Shown here: positions 25,215 to 34,655 of the stretch, one piece after another
How positions within the stretch are numbered: position 1 is the first letter of the stretch
Layout: the number at the start of each line of letters is the position of its first letter
NCBI RefSeq assembly: GCF_945957465.1
Contig: NZ_CAMFLC010000002.1
Span: forward strand, 1-64,000
Source: an uncultured Leifsonia sp.
Lineage (GTDB): Bacteria > Actinomycetota > Actinomycetes > Actinomycetales > Microbacteriaceae
DNA length: 64,000 bases
Direction: 5' to 3'
Notes under the pieces: model-generated
Seen by the model: the letters and a program-made list of their open reading frames with translations, nothing else
Databases searched by the model: none
Told to the model about the DNA's origin: nothing
Program-made: the position numbers and the translations under genes

Positions 25215-26074
25215 ACGTCAGGACCGATGAGGAGAGGACGAACATGGAGTCCGCGGTCACACCGCTCGAGCCGGTGCTCAGGGCACGTGGACTCACCAAG
25301 CGCTATGGACACGTCAGCGCGCTGACCGGTGCCGACCTCACGCTGTATCCCGGCGAGGTGCTCGCCGTGATCGGCGACAACGGAGCAGGCAAGTCCACCC
25401 TGATCAAGTGCCTCTCCGGTGCGATCACACCCGACGACGGCGCGATCGAGATCGACGGCGTGCCCACCCGGCTGAAGACGCCACTGGACGCCCGGTTGAA
25501 CGGCATCGAGACCGTGCACCAGCACCTCGCCATCGCACCCGGCCGGGACATCGCCGCCAACCTGTTTCTCGGACGCGAACTGCGCAAACCCGGGTTCCTC
25601 GGGCGCGGGCTCCGAATACTCGACCGCAAGGCGATGCGGGAGCGGTCGGCCGCGTTGCTCGACGAGTTGGGGCTGCTCACCATCCAGAACCTGGGTCAAG
25701 CGCTCGAGACGCTCTCCGGCGGCCAGCGGCAGGGCGTCGCGGTCGCCCGCGCCGCCGCCTTCGGAAGCAAGGTCGTCATCATGGACGAACCGACCGCGGC
25801 GCTCGGCGTCAAGGAGTCGGGCCGCGTTCTCGACCTGATCAAGCAGTTGCGCGACCGTGGCCTCCCGATCATCCTGATCAGCCACGACATGCCGCACGTG
25901 TTCGAGGTCGCCGACCGCATCCACGTGCAGCGACTCGGTCGCCGCATCGCCTGTGTGCAGACCGCCGAGGTGTCGATGACGGACGCCGTCTCGTTGATGA
26001 CCGGCGCCCTGACGCCGGGAGACGACCACGACCCGGAGACGGCGCCGGTGCGCCTGACGGGGGCGGCCCGATGA
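25211..26074 (+). CDS. Ribose-type sugar ABC transporter ATPase (single nucleotide-binding domain)
   Basis: A 287-residue ATPase with Walker A GDNGAGKS, Q-loop, signature LSGGQRQGVAVARA, Walker B VVIMDEPTAAL and switch His in ISHD. It has one nucleotide-binding domain, whereas RbsA/XylG usually carry two in tandem, so it must act as a homodimer, as in FrcA-type systems. ATG 25211 overlaps the permease stop and has AGGAGG 8 bases upstream; an in-frame ATG at 25244 also has a good ribosome-binding site. It completes the importer. Confidence 0.9.
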   Translation: MNVRTDEERTNMESAVTPLEPVLRARGLTKRYGHVSALTGADLTLYPGEVLAVIGDNGAGKSTLIKCLSGAITPDDGAIEIDGVPTRLKTPLDARLNGIETVHQHLAIAPGRDIAANLFLGRELRKPGFLGRGLRILDRKAMRERSAALLDELGLLTIQNLGQALETLSGGQRQGVAVARAAAFGSKVVIMDEPTAALGVKESGRVLDLIKQLRDRGLPIILISHDMPHVFEVADRIHVQRLGRRIACVQTAEVSMTDAVSLMTGALTPGDDHDPETAPVRLTGAAR

Positions 26075-26955
26075 ACGTCGTCCGCGTCGACGCGACGGGT
26101 GCGAGCCCCTATCCGCTGACCAGTCCGCCTTCCGCACTGCCAGGGCTCCGCCTCTGGTGGCTCGGCCAGGCCGGATTCGCCCTCGAAGCGGCAGGTGTGC
26201 GGATCCTGATCGACCCCTACCTCTCCGACAGCTTGGCCGCCAAGTATCGGGGCGCGTTCTTCCCGCACAAGCGGATGCACCCGGTGCCGATCGATCCCAC
26301 TGCCATCCGGGGCGTCTCCGCGGTGCTGCACACGCACGCGCACACCGATCACCTGGACCCGTGGACGGTGCGCGACCTACTGGTGCGCAACAGCCCCTCT
26401 TTCGTCGCACCGGAGGCGCGGCGCATCGTCGCGATCGAGCGCGGCGTGCCCGAAGACAGTCTGATCGGCGCGGTCGCCGGGGATGCGATCGACCTGCCGG
26501 GGGTGGCGATCCAGGTCGTCCCGGCCGCCCATGAGACGCGCGAACGGGACGAAGCGGGGAGGGACGCCTTCCTCGGCTACGTGCTGGAGCTCGGCGGCGT
26601 CCGGTTGTACCACTCGGGGGATTGCGTGCCCTACGAAGGCCAGGCCGAGCTGCTCAGGGAGCTGAACGTCGACCTCGCGTTGCTGCCGGTGAACGGCCGC
26701 GACGCGCACCGAACGGAGAACGGCGTGCCGGGCAACTTCACCGTCGAGGAGGCCGTGGCTCTGTGCGACGCCGCCGGGATCCCCGCGCTCGTCGGCCACC
26801 ACATCGGGCTCTTCGACTTCAACACCGTCGGTGTCGACGAGGCCGAGCAACGTCTCGCCCGCGCGGGGGGGAGCGTCCGATGGATGCTCCCACAGCTCGG
26901 GGCGGGCTACTCGGTCAAGGCGACCGATCGGGAGGAGAGCGATGTCCATGCGTGA
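26071..26955 (+). CDS. UlaG-like metallo-beta-lactamase-fold lactonase
   Basis: A 294-residue protein of the UlaG (L-ascorbate-6-phosphate lactonase) branch of the metallo-beta-lactamase superfamily. The metal-binding motif is HTHAHTDH near residue 90, with further ligands likely in PAAHETRE, HSGDC and VGHHIG. UlaG opens a sugar lactone; here the in-operon position after the importer and before an aldolase and dehydrogenases suggests hydrolysis of a lactone made by one of those dehydrogenases. ATG overlaps the ATPase stop (ATGA), and the gene overlaps the aldolase gene by 14 bases. Confidence 0.85.
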   Translation: MNVVRVDATGASPYPLTSPPSALPGLRLWWLGQAGFALEAAGVRILIDPYLSDSLAAKYRGAFFPHKRMHPVPIDPTAIRGVSAVLHTHAHTDHLDPWTVRDLLVRNSPSFVAPEARRIVAIERGVPEDSLIGAVAGDAIDLPGVAIQVVPAAHETRERDEAGRDAFLGYVLELGGVRLYHSGDCVPYEGQAELLRELNVDLALLPVNGRDAHRTENGVPGNFTVEEAVALCDAAGIPALVGHHIGLFDFNTVGVDEAEQRLARAGGSVRWMLPQLGAGYSVKATDREESDVHA

Positions 26956-27592
26956 CGCACTCGAGCTGCTGCTGAAACACCGGGTCATCCCGGTCGTCGA
27001 GATCGCAGACTCGGCGGACGCCGCAGGACTCGCGGCGGCGCTTGCGGACGGCGGCCTGCCCGTCGTCGAGGTGACCTTGCGCACCAGCGCCGCTGTGGAC
27101 GCGATCGCCCGCATCCGCGCCGCCGTGCCGGAGATGGCGATCGGCGCAGGGACGGTGCTGGACGCCGCCGCCGCAGAAGCGGCAGCCGGCGCCGGCGCCG
27201 ACTTCCTCGTCGCGCCGGGATACTCGCCCGCTGTCGGGCGCAGAGCGGCCGAGCTCGGCATCCCCCTCATCCCGGGCGCGGCGACCGCCAGCGAGGTCGA
27301 GAACACTCGCGCCGACGGGTTCCGCACCCTCAAGTTCTTCCCGGCGGTACCCGCCGGAGGCATCCCCCTGCTGACCGCACTCACAGCGCCGTACCGCGAC
27401 GTGCGGTTCATGCCGACGGGCGGGATCCGTCAGGAGACGCTCGCCGACTGGCTCGCCGTTCCCGCGGTCGCCGCCTGCGGCGGAACCTGGATCGCGCCAG
27501 CCGAGCTCATCGAGCGTGGCGACTGGGACGCGATCCGCACCCGGGCCACCGACGCAGTGCGCGCCGCAGCCCCGCAGACCACTCACGAGTAA
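26942..27592 (+). CDS. KDPG/KHG-type 2-keto-3-deoxy aldolase
   Basis: A 216-residue class I aldolase of the Eda family, which cleaves 2-keto-3-deoxy(phospho)sugar acids to pyruvate and an aldehyde. The Schiff-base lysine is Lys131 (TLKFFPA) and the catalytic glutamate is Glu43 (VVEVTLRT), close to Lys133 and Glu45 of E. coli Eda. The phosphate-binding GGI motif (MPTGGIRQET) is present. GGAGGAG precedes the ATG. No Edd-type dehydratase lies in the operon, so its natural substrate here is open. Confidence 0.9.
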   Translation: MSMRDALELLLKHRVIPVVEIADSADAAGLAAALADGGLPVVEVTLRTSAAVDAIARIRAAVPEMAIGAGTVLDAAAAEAAAGAGADFLVAPGYSPAVGRRAAELGIPLIPGAATASEVENTRADGFRTLKFFPAVPAGGIPLLTALTAPYRDVRFMPTGGIRQETLADWLAVPAVAACGGTWIAPAELIERGDWDAIRTRATDAVRAAAPQTTHE

Positions 27593-27601
27593 GGAATGGA
27601 C

Positions 27602-28444
27602 ATGACATACGCAGAGACCTACCTCCCCAGCGCGGGCACCGCGCTCGCCGGGAAGGTCGCCATCGTCACCGGTGCGGCGAGCGGCATCGGCGAGGCCGTC
27701 GCCCGCATCTTCGCCGCCAACGAGGCCAAGGTCACCCTGGTCGACTTCGACGCACCGCGCCTGGAATGGGTCGCGGACAGCATCCGCTCGCGCGGAGGCG
27801 AGGTGCACGCCGTCGTCGCCGACGTCACCGACGAGGCGGCGGTGATCGACTTCTTCTCGTGGACCCGCGCGAACTGGGGATCCGTCGACATCGTCGTCAA
27901 CAGCGCCGGCCGCGACTCTCTCGCCCCGCCGGTCACAGAGGTGACCCTGGAGGAGTGGACGAAGACCATGGAGCCGAACCTGACCGCCGTGTTCCTGTCC
28001 TGCCGCGAGGCGTTCCGGATCATGGAGACGCAGGCGTCCGGCGGACGCATCATCAACATGGGTTCGTCGTCGGCGCGCCTCGCCAGCGGGCCCGGCCACA
28101 GCCCGTACCGGGCCTCGAAGCACGGCCTCATGGGCTTCAGCAAGAACATCCTGCTGGAGGGCAAGGACAAGCGCATCGGCGTGACGGTCATCAACCCGTC
28201 GCATGTGAAGACCCCGATGACCGAGATCATCGACAAGGGCCTCTACGACGGCGACGTGCCGGCGTACCTCGACGGCTGGCTCGACCAGAAGGAGCTGGAG
28301 GAGGGCATCCACGCCTCCTGCATCGACGTCGACAACGTCGCCGAGATCACCCTGTTCGTCGCCACCCGGACGCCGGACGTGACCATCCCGACCATCGCGA
28401 TGTACCCGACGCACAAGGCGCACCGCTACGGTATGGAGGTCTGA
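27602..28444 (+). CDS. Short-chain dehydrogenase/reductase (SDR)
   Basis: A 280-residue classical SDR. The NAD(P)-binding motif is TGAASGIGEAV near residue 22, NNAG is replaced by NSAG, and the catalytic Ser-Tyr-Lys set is in GSSSARL and SPYRASKHG. Asp in LVDFDAP after the second strand suggests NAD preference. AAGGA lies 6 bases before the ATG at 27602; an ATG two codons upstream is possible. Within this operon it probably oxidises a sugar, polyol or 2-keto sugar acid. Confidence 0.85.
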   Translation: MTYAETYLPSAGTALAGKVAIVTGAASGIGEAVARIFAANEAKVTLVDFDAPRLEWVADSIRSRGGEVHAVVADVTDEAAVIDFFSWTRANWGSVDIVVNSAGRDSLAPPVTEVTLEEWTKTMEPNLTAVFLSCREAFRIMETQASGGRIINMGSSSARLASGPGHSPYRASKHGLMGFSKNILLEGKDKRIGVTVINPSHVKTPMTEIIDKGLYDGDVPAYLDGWLDQKELEEGIHASCIDVDNVAEITLFVATRTPDVTIPTIAMYPTHKAHRYGMEV

Positions 28445-28447
28445 GGG

Positions 28448-29515
28448 ATGCAGGCTGTCGTCCTGGAGGCGCCGAACACGCTCGTCCATCGCGACGTGCC
28501 GCCCCCTGCGCGCGTGAGCGACCGCGATGTGCTCCTGCGCGTCGGCGCGGTCGGGGTATGCGGGTCGGACGTGCTGCGGTTCGGGCGCGGCAAGGCATAC
28601 CACTACCCGCTCATCCTCGGCCACGAGTTCTCCGGCGTCGTCGAAGAGGCGCCGGAGGACAGCTGGTTCTCCGCCGGGGACAGGGTTGCGGTGTTCCCGC
28701 TGCTGCCCCGGGCGGAGGACCCGATGTCGCAGATCGGCGAGTACGCGCTGGGCGACGGCTACGACTACTTCGGCTCGCGCAGGGACGGCGGGCTGGAGGA
28801 GTTGCTCTGGGTGCCAGAGCGCAACCTGTTCCGTGTTCCGGACGGCACGCCGCTCACCCACGCGGCGATGGTCGAGCCGGCGGCCGTCGCCCTGCACGCG
28901 ATGCTCAAGCCGGAGATCCCCGCCGCCGCGACAGCCCTGGTGATCGGCGCCGGCCCCATCGGGGCGCTCGCCGCCCAGTGGTTGCGGATCCTCGGCTGCA
29001 GCCGGGTCGTCGTCGCCGACGTCGATCCGCGCAAGCGCGAGATCATGGCCGAGCTCGGGTTCGAGACCATCGACGCGGCGGGCGGCGCTACGGTCGCGGA
29101 GATCCGCGAGCGGACAGGGGGCCGCGGACCGGACATCGCGGTGGAGGCGACCGGCGTGCCCGCCGCGCTCGTGCAGTGCATCGAGGCAGCAGCCGCGCTC
29201 GGACAGGTCGTCCTGCTGGGCGACCTGTCCGGAGACCTCCAGCTGCCGCAGCCGTTGGTGTCGTCGATGCTCCGGCGCGAGCTGCGCCTCTACGGCACCT
29301 GGAACGCCAAAGTCGCGCCGCTGGGCCACAGCGAGTGGGACATGGTGATCGCCCACCTCGGACGCGACCTCAGGGTGGACGAGCTGATCAGCCACGTGCG
29401 CCCATTGGAGGCCGCGCCCTACACCTTCCAGCAGCTGCTCGACCGCGAGATCTGGTACAACAAGGTGCTCTTCCAGCTCGCCGACGAGGCGGCAGGGGAG
29501 GTGCGCGAGCCGTGA
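28448..29515 (+). CDS. GatD-like medium-chain alcohol dehydrogenase
   Basis: A 355-residue medium-chain dehydrogenase resembling galactitol-1-phosphate 5-dehydrogenase. Catalytic zinc ligands are the Cys in GVCGSD, the His-Glu in GHEFSG and Glu in VEPAAVALHA. The Rossmann motif is VIGAGPIGALAAQW. The lobe that normally holds four structural-zinc cysteines (PLLPRAEDPMSQIGEYALG) has none of them, so it should bind only the catalytic zinc. The following FGSRRDGG is conserved in the GatD group. The start is three bases after the SDR stop, and the stop overlaps the next gene. Confidence 0.85.
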   Translation: MQAVVLEAPNTLVHRDVPPPARVSDRDVLLRVGAVGVCGSDVLRFGRGKAYHYPLILGHEFSGVVEEAPEDSWFSAGDRVAVFPLLPRAEDPMSQIGEYALGDGYDYFGSRRDGGLEELLWVPERNLFRVPDGTPLTHAAMVEPAAVALHAMLKPEIPAAATALVIGAGPIGALAAQWLRILGCSRVVVADVDPRKREIMAELGFETIDAAGGATVAEIRERTGGRGPDIAVEATGVPAALVQCIEAAAALGQVVLLGDLSGDLQLPQPLVSSMLRRELRLYGTWNAKVAPLGHSEWDMVIAHLGRDLRVDELISHVRPLEAAPYTFQQLLDREIWYNKVLFQLADEAAGEVREP

Positions 29516-30564
29516 AGGGCGCGCGCTTCCACTCCCCGGGGACCGTGACCGTCGACGAGCTGCCGGAACCCGTCGCCGGGCCGGGCGAGCTCGTCGTCCG
29601 GGTGCGCGCGGCCTCCATCTGCGGCACCGACCGGCGCATAGCGGCCAACGGGCACTTCAAGCTGCCGGACGGGACGCCTCGCGTGCTCGGCCACGAGTTC
29701 GCCGGCGACGTCGTCGAGGTCGGTGCGGGCGTCACCCGCTTCTCGGTCGGCGACCGCGTCAGCGTCACCCCCAACGTGGGCTGCGGCCAGTGCGAGAACT
29801 GCCGGCTCGGACTCAACCAGATGTGCCCCGACTACGAGGCCTTCGGGATCACCCTCGACGGTGGCCTCGCCGAGTACGTCCGCATCCCCGCCTTCGCGCT
29901 GGACCGCGGCAACGTGTTCGCCCTCACGGACGTCGTCTCCTACCGCAGCGCCGCGCTCGCCGAACCGCTGTCGTGCTGCTACTCGGCGGCGCGCAGGCTC
30001 GGCATCGGGCCCGACACGACGGTGCTCGTGATGGGCGCGGGGCCGATCGGCGTCCTCCACGTGCAGCTCGCCCGACTGTATGGGGCCAGGAGGGTCATCG
30101 TGTCCAACAACCGGCGACCGCGGCTGGATTTCGCCCGGCGGATGGGTGCCGACGTGATCGTGAGCCCGCGCGAGCAGGACCTCGCCGCGGTCGTCCGCGC
30201 CGAGACCGGCGGCCGCGGTGTCGACGTCGCGATCACGTGCGCGTCGAGTGCGGACGTGCAGGCCCAGGCCGTCGACCTGCTGGCCACGCACGGGCGCGTC
30301 AATTTCTTCGCGGGACTGGGACGGGCCGAACGCGTCCCCATCGACACCAACCGCGTCCACTATCGTGCTCTCACCCTCACCGGGACCACCGGGTCGAGCA
30401 ACGCCGACTACCTGGCGTCGCTCGCGCTCGTTGCCGACGGACGCGTGGACCTCGAGAGCCTCGTCTCGCGGTCGTTCGCCATCGACGACGCGGTGGAGGC
30501 GCTCGCGTACGCCGGGTCGGGTGAGGGCATGAAGGCCATGATCGAGTTCCCTGCCCGATCCTAG
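29512..30564 (+). CDS. Zinc-binding medium-chain alcohol dehydrogenase
   Basis: A 350-residue zinc-dependent dehydrogenase of the threonine/sorbitol dehydrogenase branch. Catalytic zinc: Cys in SICGTD and the GHEFAG motif. The structural-zinc cysteines are present ([16 protein letters not shown]), unlike in the neighbouring enzyme. The nucleotide-binding motif is [16 protein letters not shown] overlaps the upstream stop (GTGA). Two different polyol-type dehydrogenases side by side suggest successive oxidations of one substrate or use of stereoisomers. Confidence 0.88.
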   Translation: MKGARFHSPGTVTVDELPEPVAGPGELVVRVRAASICGTDRRIAANGHFKLPDGTPRVLGHEFAGDVVEVGAGVTRFSVGDRVSVTPNVGCGQCENCRLGLNQMCPDYEAFGITLDGGLAEYVRIPAFALDRGNVFALTDVVSYRSAALAEPLSCCYSAARRLGIGPDTTVLVMGAGPIGVLHVQLARLYGARRVIVSNNRRPRLDFARRMGADVIVSPREQDLAAVVRAETGGRGVDVAITCASSADVQAQAVDLLATHGRVNFFAGLGRAERVPIDTNRVHYRALTLTGTTGSSNADYLASLALVADGRVDLESLVSRSFAIDDAVEALAYAGSGEGMKAMIEFPARS

Positions 30565-30599
30565 AGAGACCCCGAGTTCAACGGAGAACGGAACGACCG

Positions 30600-32102
30600 A
30601 TGTCACAACGCTACGTCTTGGCCCTCGATGCCGGGACGACCTCCATCACCGCCATCGTCTTCGACGAGCGCGCCGAGATCGTCGGCGAGGCGAGCCAGGA
30701 GTTCACCCAGATCTACCCGCAGCCCGGCTGGGTGGAACACGACGCGACGGAGATCTGGGACACCCAGCTCCTGGTCGCCAAGCGTGCGATCGCCCGCGCC
30801 GGCATCGACCCGGGCGACCTCGCCGCCATCGGGGTGACCAACCAGCGCGAGACGACGGTCGTCTGGGACCGTTCGACCGGGGCGCCGATCCACAACGCCA
30901 TCGTCTGGCAGGACCGTCGGACAGCCGCTGTCTGCGACCGGCTCAAGGCGGACGGCCTCGAGGAGCACGTCAGGGCGACGACGGGACTGGTCGTCGACGC
31001 CTACTTCTCCGGCACGAAGATCGCCTGGCTGCTCGACAACGTGGAAGGGGCGCGGGAGCGCGCTGAGGCCGGAGAGCTGTGCTTCGGCACGATCGACAGC
31101 TGGCTGATCTGGAACCTTACCGGGGGCGCGGCGCACGTCACCGACTACACGAACGCCTCACGCACCATGCTGTTCGACATCCAGCGGCTCGACTGGGACG
31201 ATCTGCTGCTCGAGGCGCTGCGCGTGCCCAGGGCGATTCTGCCGGACGTGCGCGAGAGTAGTGCCGTCTACGGAGTGACGGCGCCCGGGGTGTTCCCGGG
31301 TGCGAGCGTGCCGGTGGCGGCGTCGGCCGGAGATCAGCAGGCCGCCCTCTTCGGTCAGGCGTGCTTCGAGACCGGGATGGTGAAGGCCACCTACGGCACC
31401 GGGGGAAGTCTCGTGATGAACACCGGCTCCACGCCGGTACGCAGCGACATCGGCTTGCTCACGACGATCGCCTGGGGCGTGGACGGCACCATCGTCTACG
31501 CGCTCGAGGGGCTCATCTACGTGGCCGCGGCCTCCATCCAGTGGCTTCGCGACGAGCTGAAGATCCTCTACGAGGCGTCGGACAGCGAGCGGGCAGCGCT
31601 TCAGGTCGAGGACTCCGGAGGCGTGTACGTCGTCCCGGCCTTCACCGGTCTGGGCGCTCCGTATTGGGACCAGTACGCGCGTGGGGCGATCGTCGGCCTG
31701 ACGCGAGGATCGGGACGCAAACAGCTGATCCGGGCGACCCTGGAGTCCATCGCCTACCAGTACCGCGACGTGCTCGAGTGCATGGAACAGGACGCCGGGA
31801 TCACGGTGACGGAACTGCGAGTCGACGGTGGGGCCGTGCGCAACAACTTCCTCATGCAGTTCCAGGCCGACATGGTCGCCCTCCCGGTCCTGCGGCCGAC
31901 GGTGATCGAGACGACGGCACGCGGGGCCGCGTTCCTCGCCGGCCTCGCCACTCGGGTCTGGGATGACCTCGACGACCTGCGCGACTCGTTCCGGCTCGAC
32001 CGTCGATTCGAGCCGGCGATGGACGAGGCCACCCGTGAGGACCTCTACGAAGGATGGAAGCGCGCCGTCGAGCGCGCGAGCGATTGGGAGAGACATGACT
32101 GA
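30600..32102 (+). CDS. FGGY-family kinase, glycerol kinase type
   Basis: A 500-residue FGGY kinase with strong glycerol-kinase features: [16 protein letters not shown] at the N-terminus, [17 protein letters not shown], the family signature [13 protein letters not shown] and GSLVMNT-type ATP-site residues. By motif it could be glycerol kinase. Its position inside a sugar/polyol operon raises the possibility that it phosphorylates a glycerol-like C3 or C4 product such as a cleavage fragment of the pathway. It overlaps the next gene by eight bases. Confidence 0.85.
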   Translation: MSQRYVLALDAGTTSITAIVFDERAEIVGEASQEFTQIYPQPGWVEHDATEIWDTQLLVAKRAIARAGIDPGDLAAIGVTNQRETTVVWDRSTGAPIHNAIVWQDRRTAAVCDRLKADGLEEHVRATTGLVVDAYFSGTKIAWLLDNVEGARERAEAGELCFGTIDSWLIWNLTGGAAHVTDYTNASRTMLFDIQRLDWDDLLLEALRVPRAILPDVRESSAVYGVTAPGVFPGASVPVAASAGDQQAALFGQACFETGMVKATYGTGGSLVMNTGSTPVRSDIGLLTTIAWGVDGTIVYALEGLIYVAAASIQWLRDELKILYEASDSERAALQVEDSGGVYVVPAFTGLGAPYWDQYARGAIVGLTRGSGRKQLIRATLESIAYQYRDVLECMEQDAGITVTELRVDGGAVRNNFLMQFQADMVALPVLRPTVIETTARGAAFLAGLATRVWDDLDDLRDSFRLDRRFEPAMDEATREDLYEGWKRAVERASDWERHD

Positions 32103-33123
32103 CACGAGCAAGGGCGGCCCCCGACTGGAGGCGGCGTCCGAGCCGACGATGTACTTCGTCGGAGTCACCACCGGGCAGTCGTCCATCATGCGGGTGTTCC
32201 CCGCGTGGGCGGAGCTGCTCGGCTTGACCGGTGTGATCCGAGGCATCGACCTGCCGCTCGGCGCAGACGCCGAGCAATACCGGCGCGTGGTCTCCTTCCT
32301 GAAACACGACCCGCTGTCGCTGGGGGCGCTCGTCACCACGCACAAGCTGGACATCGTCACAGCGGCAGGCGACCTGTTCGACGGCTTCGGGGAGGACGCG
32401 CAGATCCTGCATGAGATCAGCAGCATCTCCAAGCGGGACGGCGCACTGCTCGGCGACGCGATGGACCCGTGGACCAGCGGCCTGGCGCTCGAGGCGATCG
32501 TGCCGGACGGCCACTGGGCCGGCGGCGGCGATCTGGTGCTGCTGGGTGCCGGCGGCTCGTCCCTCGCCCTCACCCTGTACCTTCATCGGCGCCGGTCGCG
32601 AGGCCTCGACGTGCCTGACCGGATCATCGTGACCAACCGGCGAGCTGAGCGGCTCAAGGAGATGCGCCGCATCCACGCTCAACTCGGCTCGGACCTGGCG
32701 ATCGAGTATGTCCAGGCGTCCGCCCCGACCGTCAACGACGCCGTCGTGTCGTCCGCCGCGGCGCGGTCCGTCGTCGTCAACGCGACCGGGTTGGGCAAGG
32801 ACCGGCCGGGCTCGCCGCTCACGTCGGACCCGCGCTTCCCCGACGACGCGATCGCCTGGGACTTCAACTACCGAGGCGACCTGGTCTTCCTCGACCAGGC
32901 CCGTGCTCAGGGGCGCGGTGTCACGGCGGTGGACGGCTGGGTGTACTTCCTCCACGGCTGGACCCGGGTGATCGCCCAGGTCTTCGACATCGACATCCCC
33001 ACCCATGGCCCGGTGTTCGACCGGATCTCCGAGGTCGCCAGGTCGGCGACCGCGCCGGTCGCGGCTGCCGCATCGCCCGCATCCCCCGACTCCATCACCC
33101 ACCCGAAAGGACCCCGCGCATGA
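32095..33123 (+). CDS. Shikimate dehydrogenase-like NAD(P) oxidoreductase
   Basis: A 342-residue protein with shikimate-dehydrogenase architecture. The substrate domain has the lysine-bearing [11 protein letters not shown], and the Rossmann domain has [11 protein letters not shown], then [14 protein letters not shown] and [15 protein letters not shown] in place of the usual NATPxGM and YNPxxTxLL. It is longer than AroE (about 270-290) and diverged, so it is unlikely to serve aromatic biosynthesis; it may oxidise a hydroxy-acid or polyol of the pathway. The C-terminal 20 residues are Ala/Pro-rich. The start overlaps the kinase stop, and its stop overlaps the next ATG. Confidence 0.75.
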   Translation: MTDTSKGGPRLEAASEPTMYFVGVTTGQSSIMRVFPAWAELLGLTGVIRGIDLPLGADAEQYRRVVSFLKHDPLSLGALVTTHKLDIVTAAGDLFDGFGEDAQILHEISSISKRDGALLGDAMDPWTSGLALEAIVPDGHWAGGGDLVLLGAGGSSLALTLYLHRRRSRGLDVPDRIIVTNRRAERLKEMRRIHAQLGSDLAIEYVQASAPTVNDAVVSSAAARSVVVNATGLGKDRPGSPLTSDPRFPDDAIAWDFNYRGDLVFLDQARAQGRGVTAVDGWVYFLHGWTRVIAQVFDIDIPTHGPVFDRISEVARSATAPVAAAASPASPDSITHPKGPRA

Positions 33124-33701
33124 CCGCGACCACCGTTTCCGCCACCGTCACCGACTTCGACACCCGCACCGGGTTGTCCCGCACCGCCGAGCCGTTGCGC
33201 CGGACGCTGTCTGCGATGCGCGGGATGTACGCCGACGAGGCCGCGTTCGAGGCGCAGCTCGCGACCGGCGACATCCTCACCTACGAGTTCTTCGACATGG
33301 GCGTGCCGTCCACCTCCGGGGATGTCGCGTACGGGACGAGCATCACCTACCCGGGCACGGTTGGCGACGAGTACTTCATGACCAAGGGCCACTTCCACGC
33401 GGTCCTCGACACCGCCGAGATCTACTACTGCCTGAGCGGCGAGGGGTACCTCCTGATGGAGAACCCGGAGGGCGACTGGCAGGCGGCCGAGTTCCGGCCA
33501 GGGCAGGCGGTGTACGTGCCGCGCCGGTACGCGCACCGCAGCATCAACACGTCGCCGACCGAGCCGCTCGTCACCTTCTTCGCCTTTCCCGGCCACGCCG
33601 GGCACGACTACGGGACCATCGAGACCACCGGTTTCCGCAAGCTCTGCGTCGAGCGGGACGGCGCGCCGGCGTTCGTCGACAACCCGCGTTGGCAGGACTG
33701 A
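33120..33701 (+). CDS. Cupin-type (archaeal-like) phosphoglucose isomerase
   Basis: A 193-residue cupin matching the glucose-6-phosphate isomerase cupin family first known from archaea (PfPGI). The metal site motif is FMTKGHFHA...EIYYCLSGEG with a second cupin motif at VPRRYAHRS. Such enzymes interconvert aldose and ketose phosphates using a metal ion. As a chromosomal housekeeping isomerase would be elsewhere, this copy is probably dedicated to the operon's sugar. ATG overlaps the upstream stop. Confidence 0.82.
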   Translation: MTATTVSATVTDFDTRTGLSRTAEPLRRTLSAMRGMYADEAAFEAQLATGDILTYEFFDMGVPSTSGDVAYGTSITYPGTVGDEYFMTKGHFHAVLDTAEIYYCLSGEGYLLMENPEGDWQAAEFRPGQAVYVPRRYAHRSINTSPTEPLVTFFAFPGHAGHDYGTIETTGFRKLCVERDGAPAFVDNPRWQD

Positions 33702-33703
33702 CC

Positions 33704-34642
33704 GTGTCGGGGCACGGCACGATCGTCGTCACTCCGCGCTCCCTGTCCGCCGACGGGCATCCTGCCCTCGGGCGGCTGACCGCAGCCGGATACGACCTGG
33801 TGTTCCCCAGCCCGGGCCGCGTGCCGAAGCCGGAGGAGTTGCGGGCGGCGCTGCCGAGTGCCGTCGGCTACCTGGCCGGCACCGAGCGCATCGACAGGGC
33901 CACGCTCGCCGCGGCTCCGTCGCTGCGGGTGATCGCGCGCAACGGCATCGGCACCGACGGCGTCGACCTGGCCGCCGCCGCGGAAGCGGGCGTGCGCGTC
34001 GAGACGGCGGCCGGCGCCAACGCGCAGGGTGTGGCCGAGCTCGCGATCGGGCTGCTGCTCACAGCGGCCCGGCGCATCCCGTGGCATGACCACGCGTTGA
34101 AGCTCGACGGCTGGACGCGTTCGATCGGGCTGGAGACCAACGGCCGCACGCTCGGGGTCGTCGGTTGCGGTCAGATCGGCCGGCGGGTCAGTCGTATGGC
34201 CCTCGGGCTCGGGATGCGGGTCATCGCGTTCGACGCGTACCCGGACAGTGGGTTCGCTCCCGGAGACGGCTTCGAGTGGGTCGACCTCGACCGGCTGCTC
34301 GCCGAATCGGACGCCGTGACACTCCACGCCCCTCCCGCACCGGAGGGTCCGCTGATCGGCGGCAATGAGCTGGCGCGACTGCGCACGGGAGCGATCCTGG
34401 TCAACACCGCTCGCGCGTCCCTCGTCGACCTCGACGCGGTGTGGGAGGCCGTCCGCGAGGGGCGGCTGTGGTCGTACGCGACCGACGTCTTCGACACCGA
34501 ACCGCCCGCACCGCACCCGCTGTATGAGCACGAGCGCGTCATCGTGACGCCGCACCTCGGCGGCTACACTGAGGAAAGCGTCGACCGGGCCGCAGAGGCC
34601 GCGGTCGACAACATCATCCGGGTGCTCGATGCCCCTCGTTAG
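33704..34642 (+). CDS. D-isomer-specific 2-hydroxyacid dehydrogenase (SerA-like)
   Basis: A 312-residue NAD-dependent 2-hydroxyacid dehydrogenase. The Rossmann motif is LGVVGCGQIGRRV and the catalytic Arg-Glu-His triad is in NTARASLVD, DVFDTEPP and TPHLGGYT. The substrate site NGIGTDGVD and GANAQGVAELAIG match phosphoglycerate-dehydrogenase-type members. It lacks the regulatory C-terminal domain of SerA. The GTG start is three bases after the isomerase stop, with no strong ribosome-binding site, suggesting coupling. It may reduce or oxidise a glyoxylate/hydroxypyruvate-like product. Confidence 0.85.
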   Translation: MSGHGTIVVTPRSLSADGHPALGRLTAAGYDLVFPSPGRVPKPEELRAALPSAVGYLAGTERIDRATLAAAPSLRVIARNGIGTDGVDLAAAAEAGVRVETAAGANAQGVAELAIGLLLTAARRIPWHDHALKLDGWTRSIGLETNGRTLGVVGCGQIGRRVSRMALGLGMRVIAFDAYPDSGFAPGDGFEWVDLDRLLAESDAVTLHAPPAPEGPLIGGNELARLRTGAILVNTARASLVDLDAVWEAVREGRLWSYATDVFDTEPPAPHPLYEHERVIVTPHLGGYTEESVDRAAEAAVDNIIRVLDAPR

Positions 34643-34655
34643 CGCGGAGATCGGA

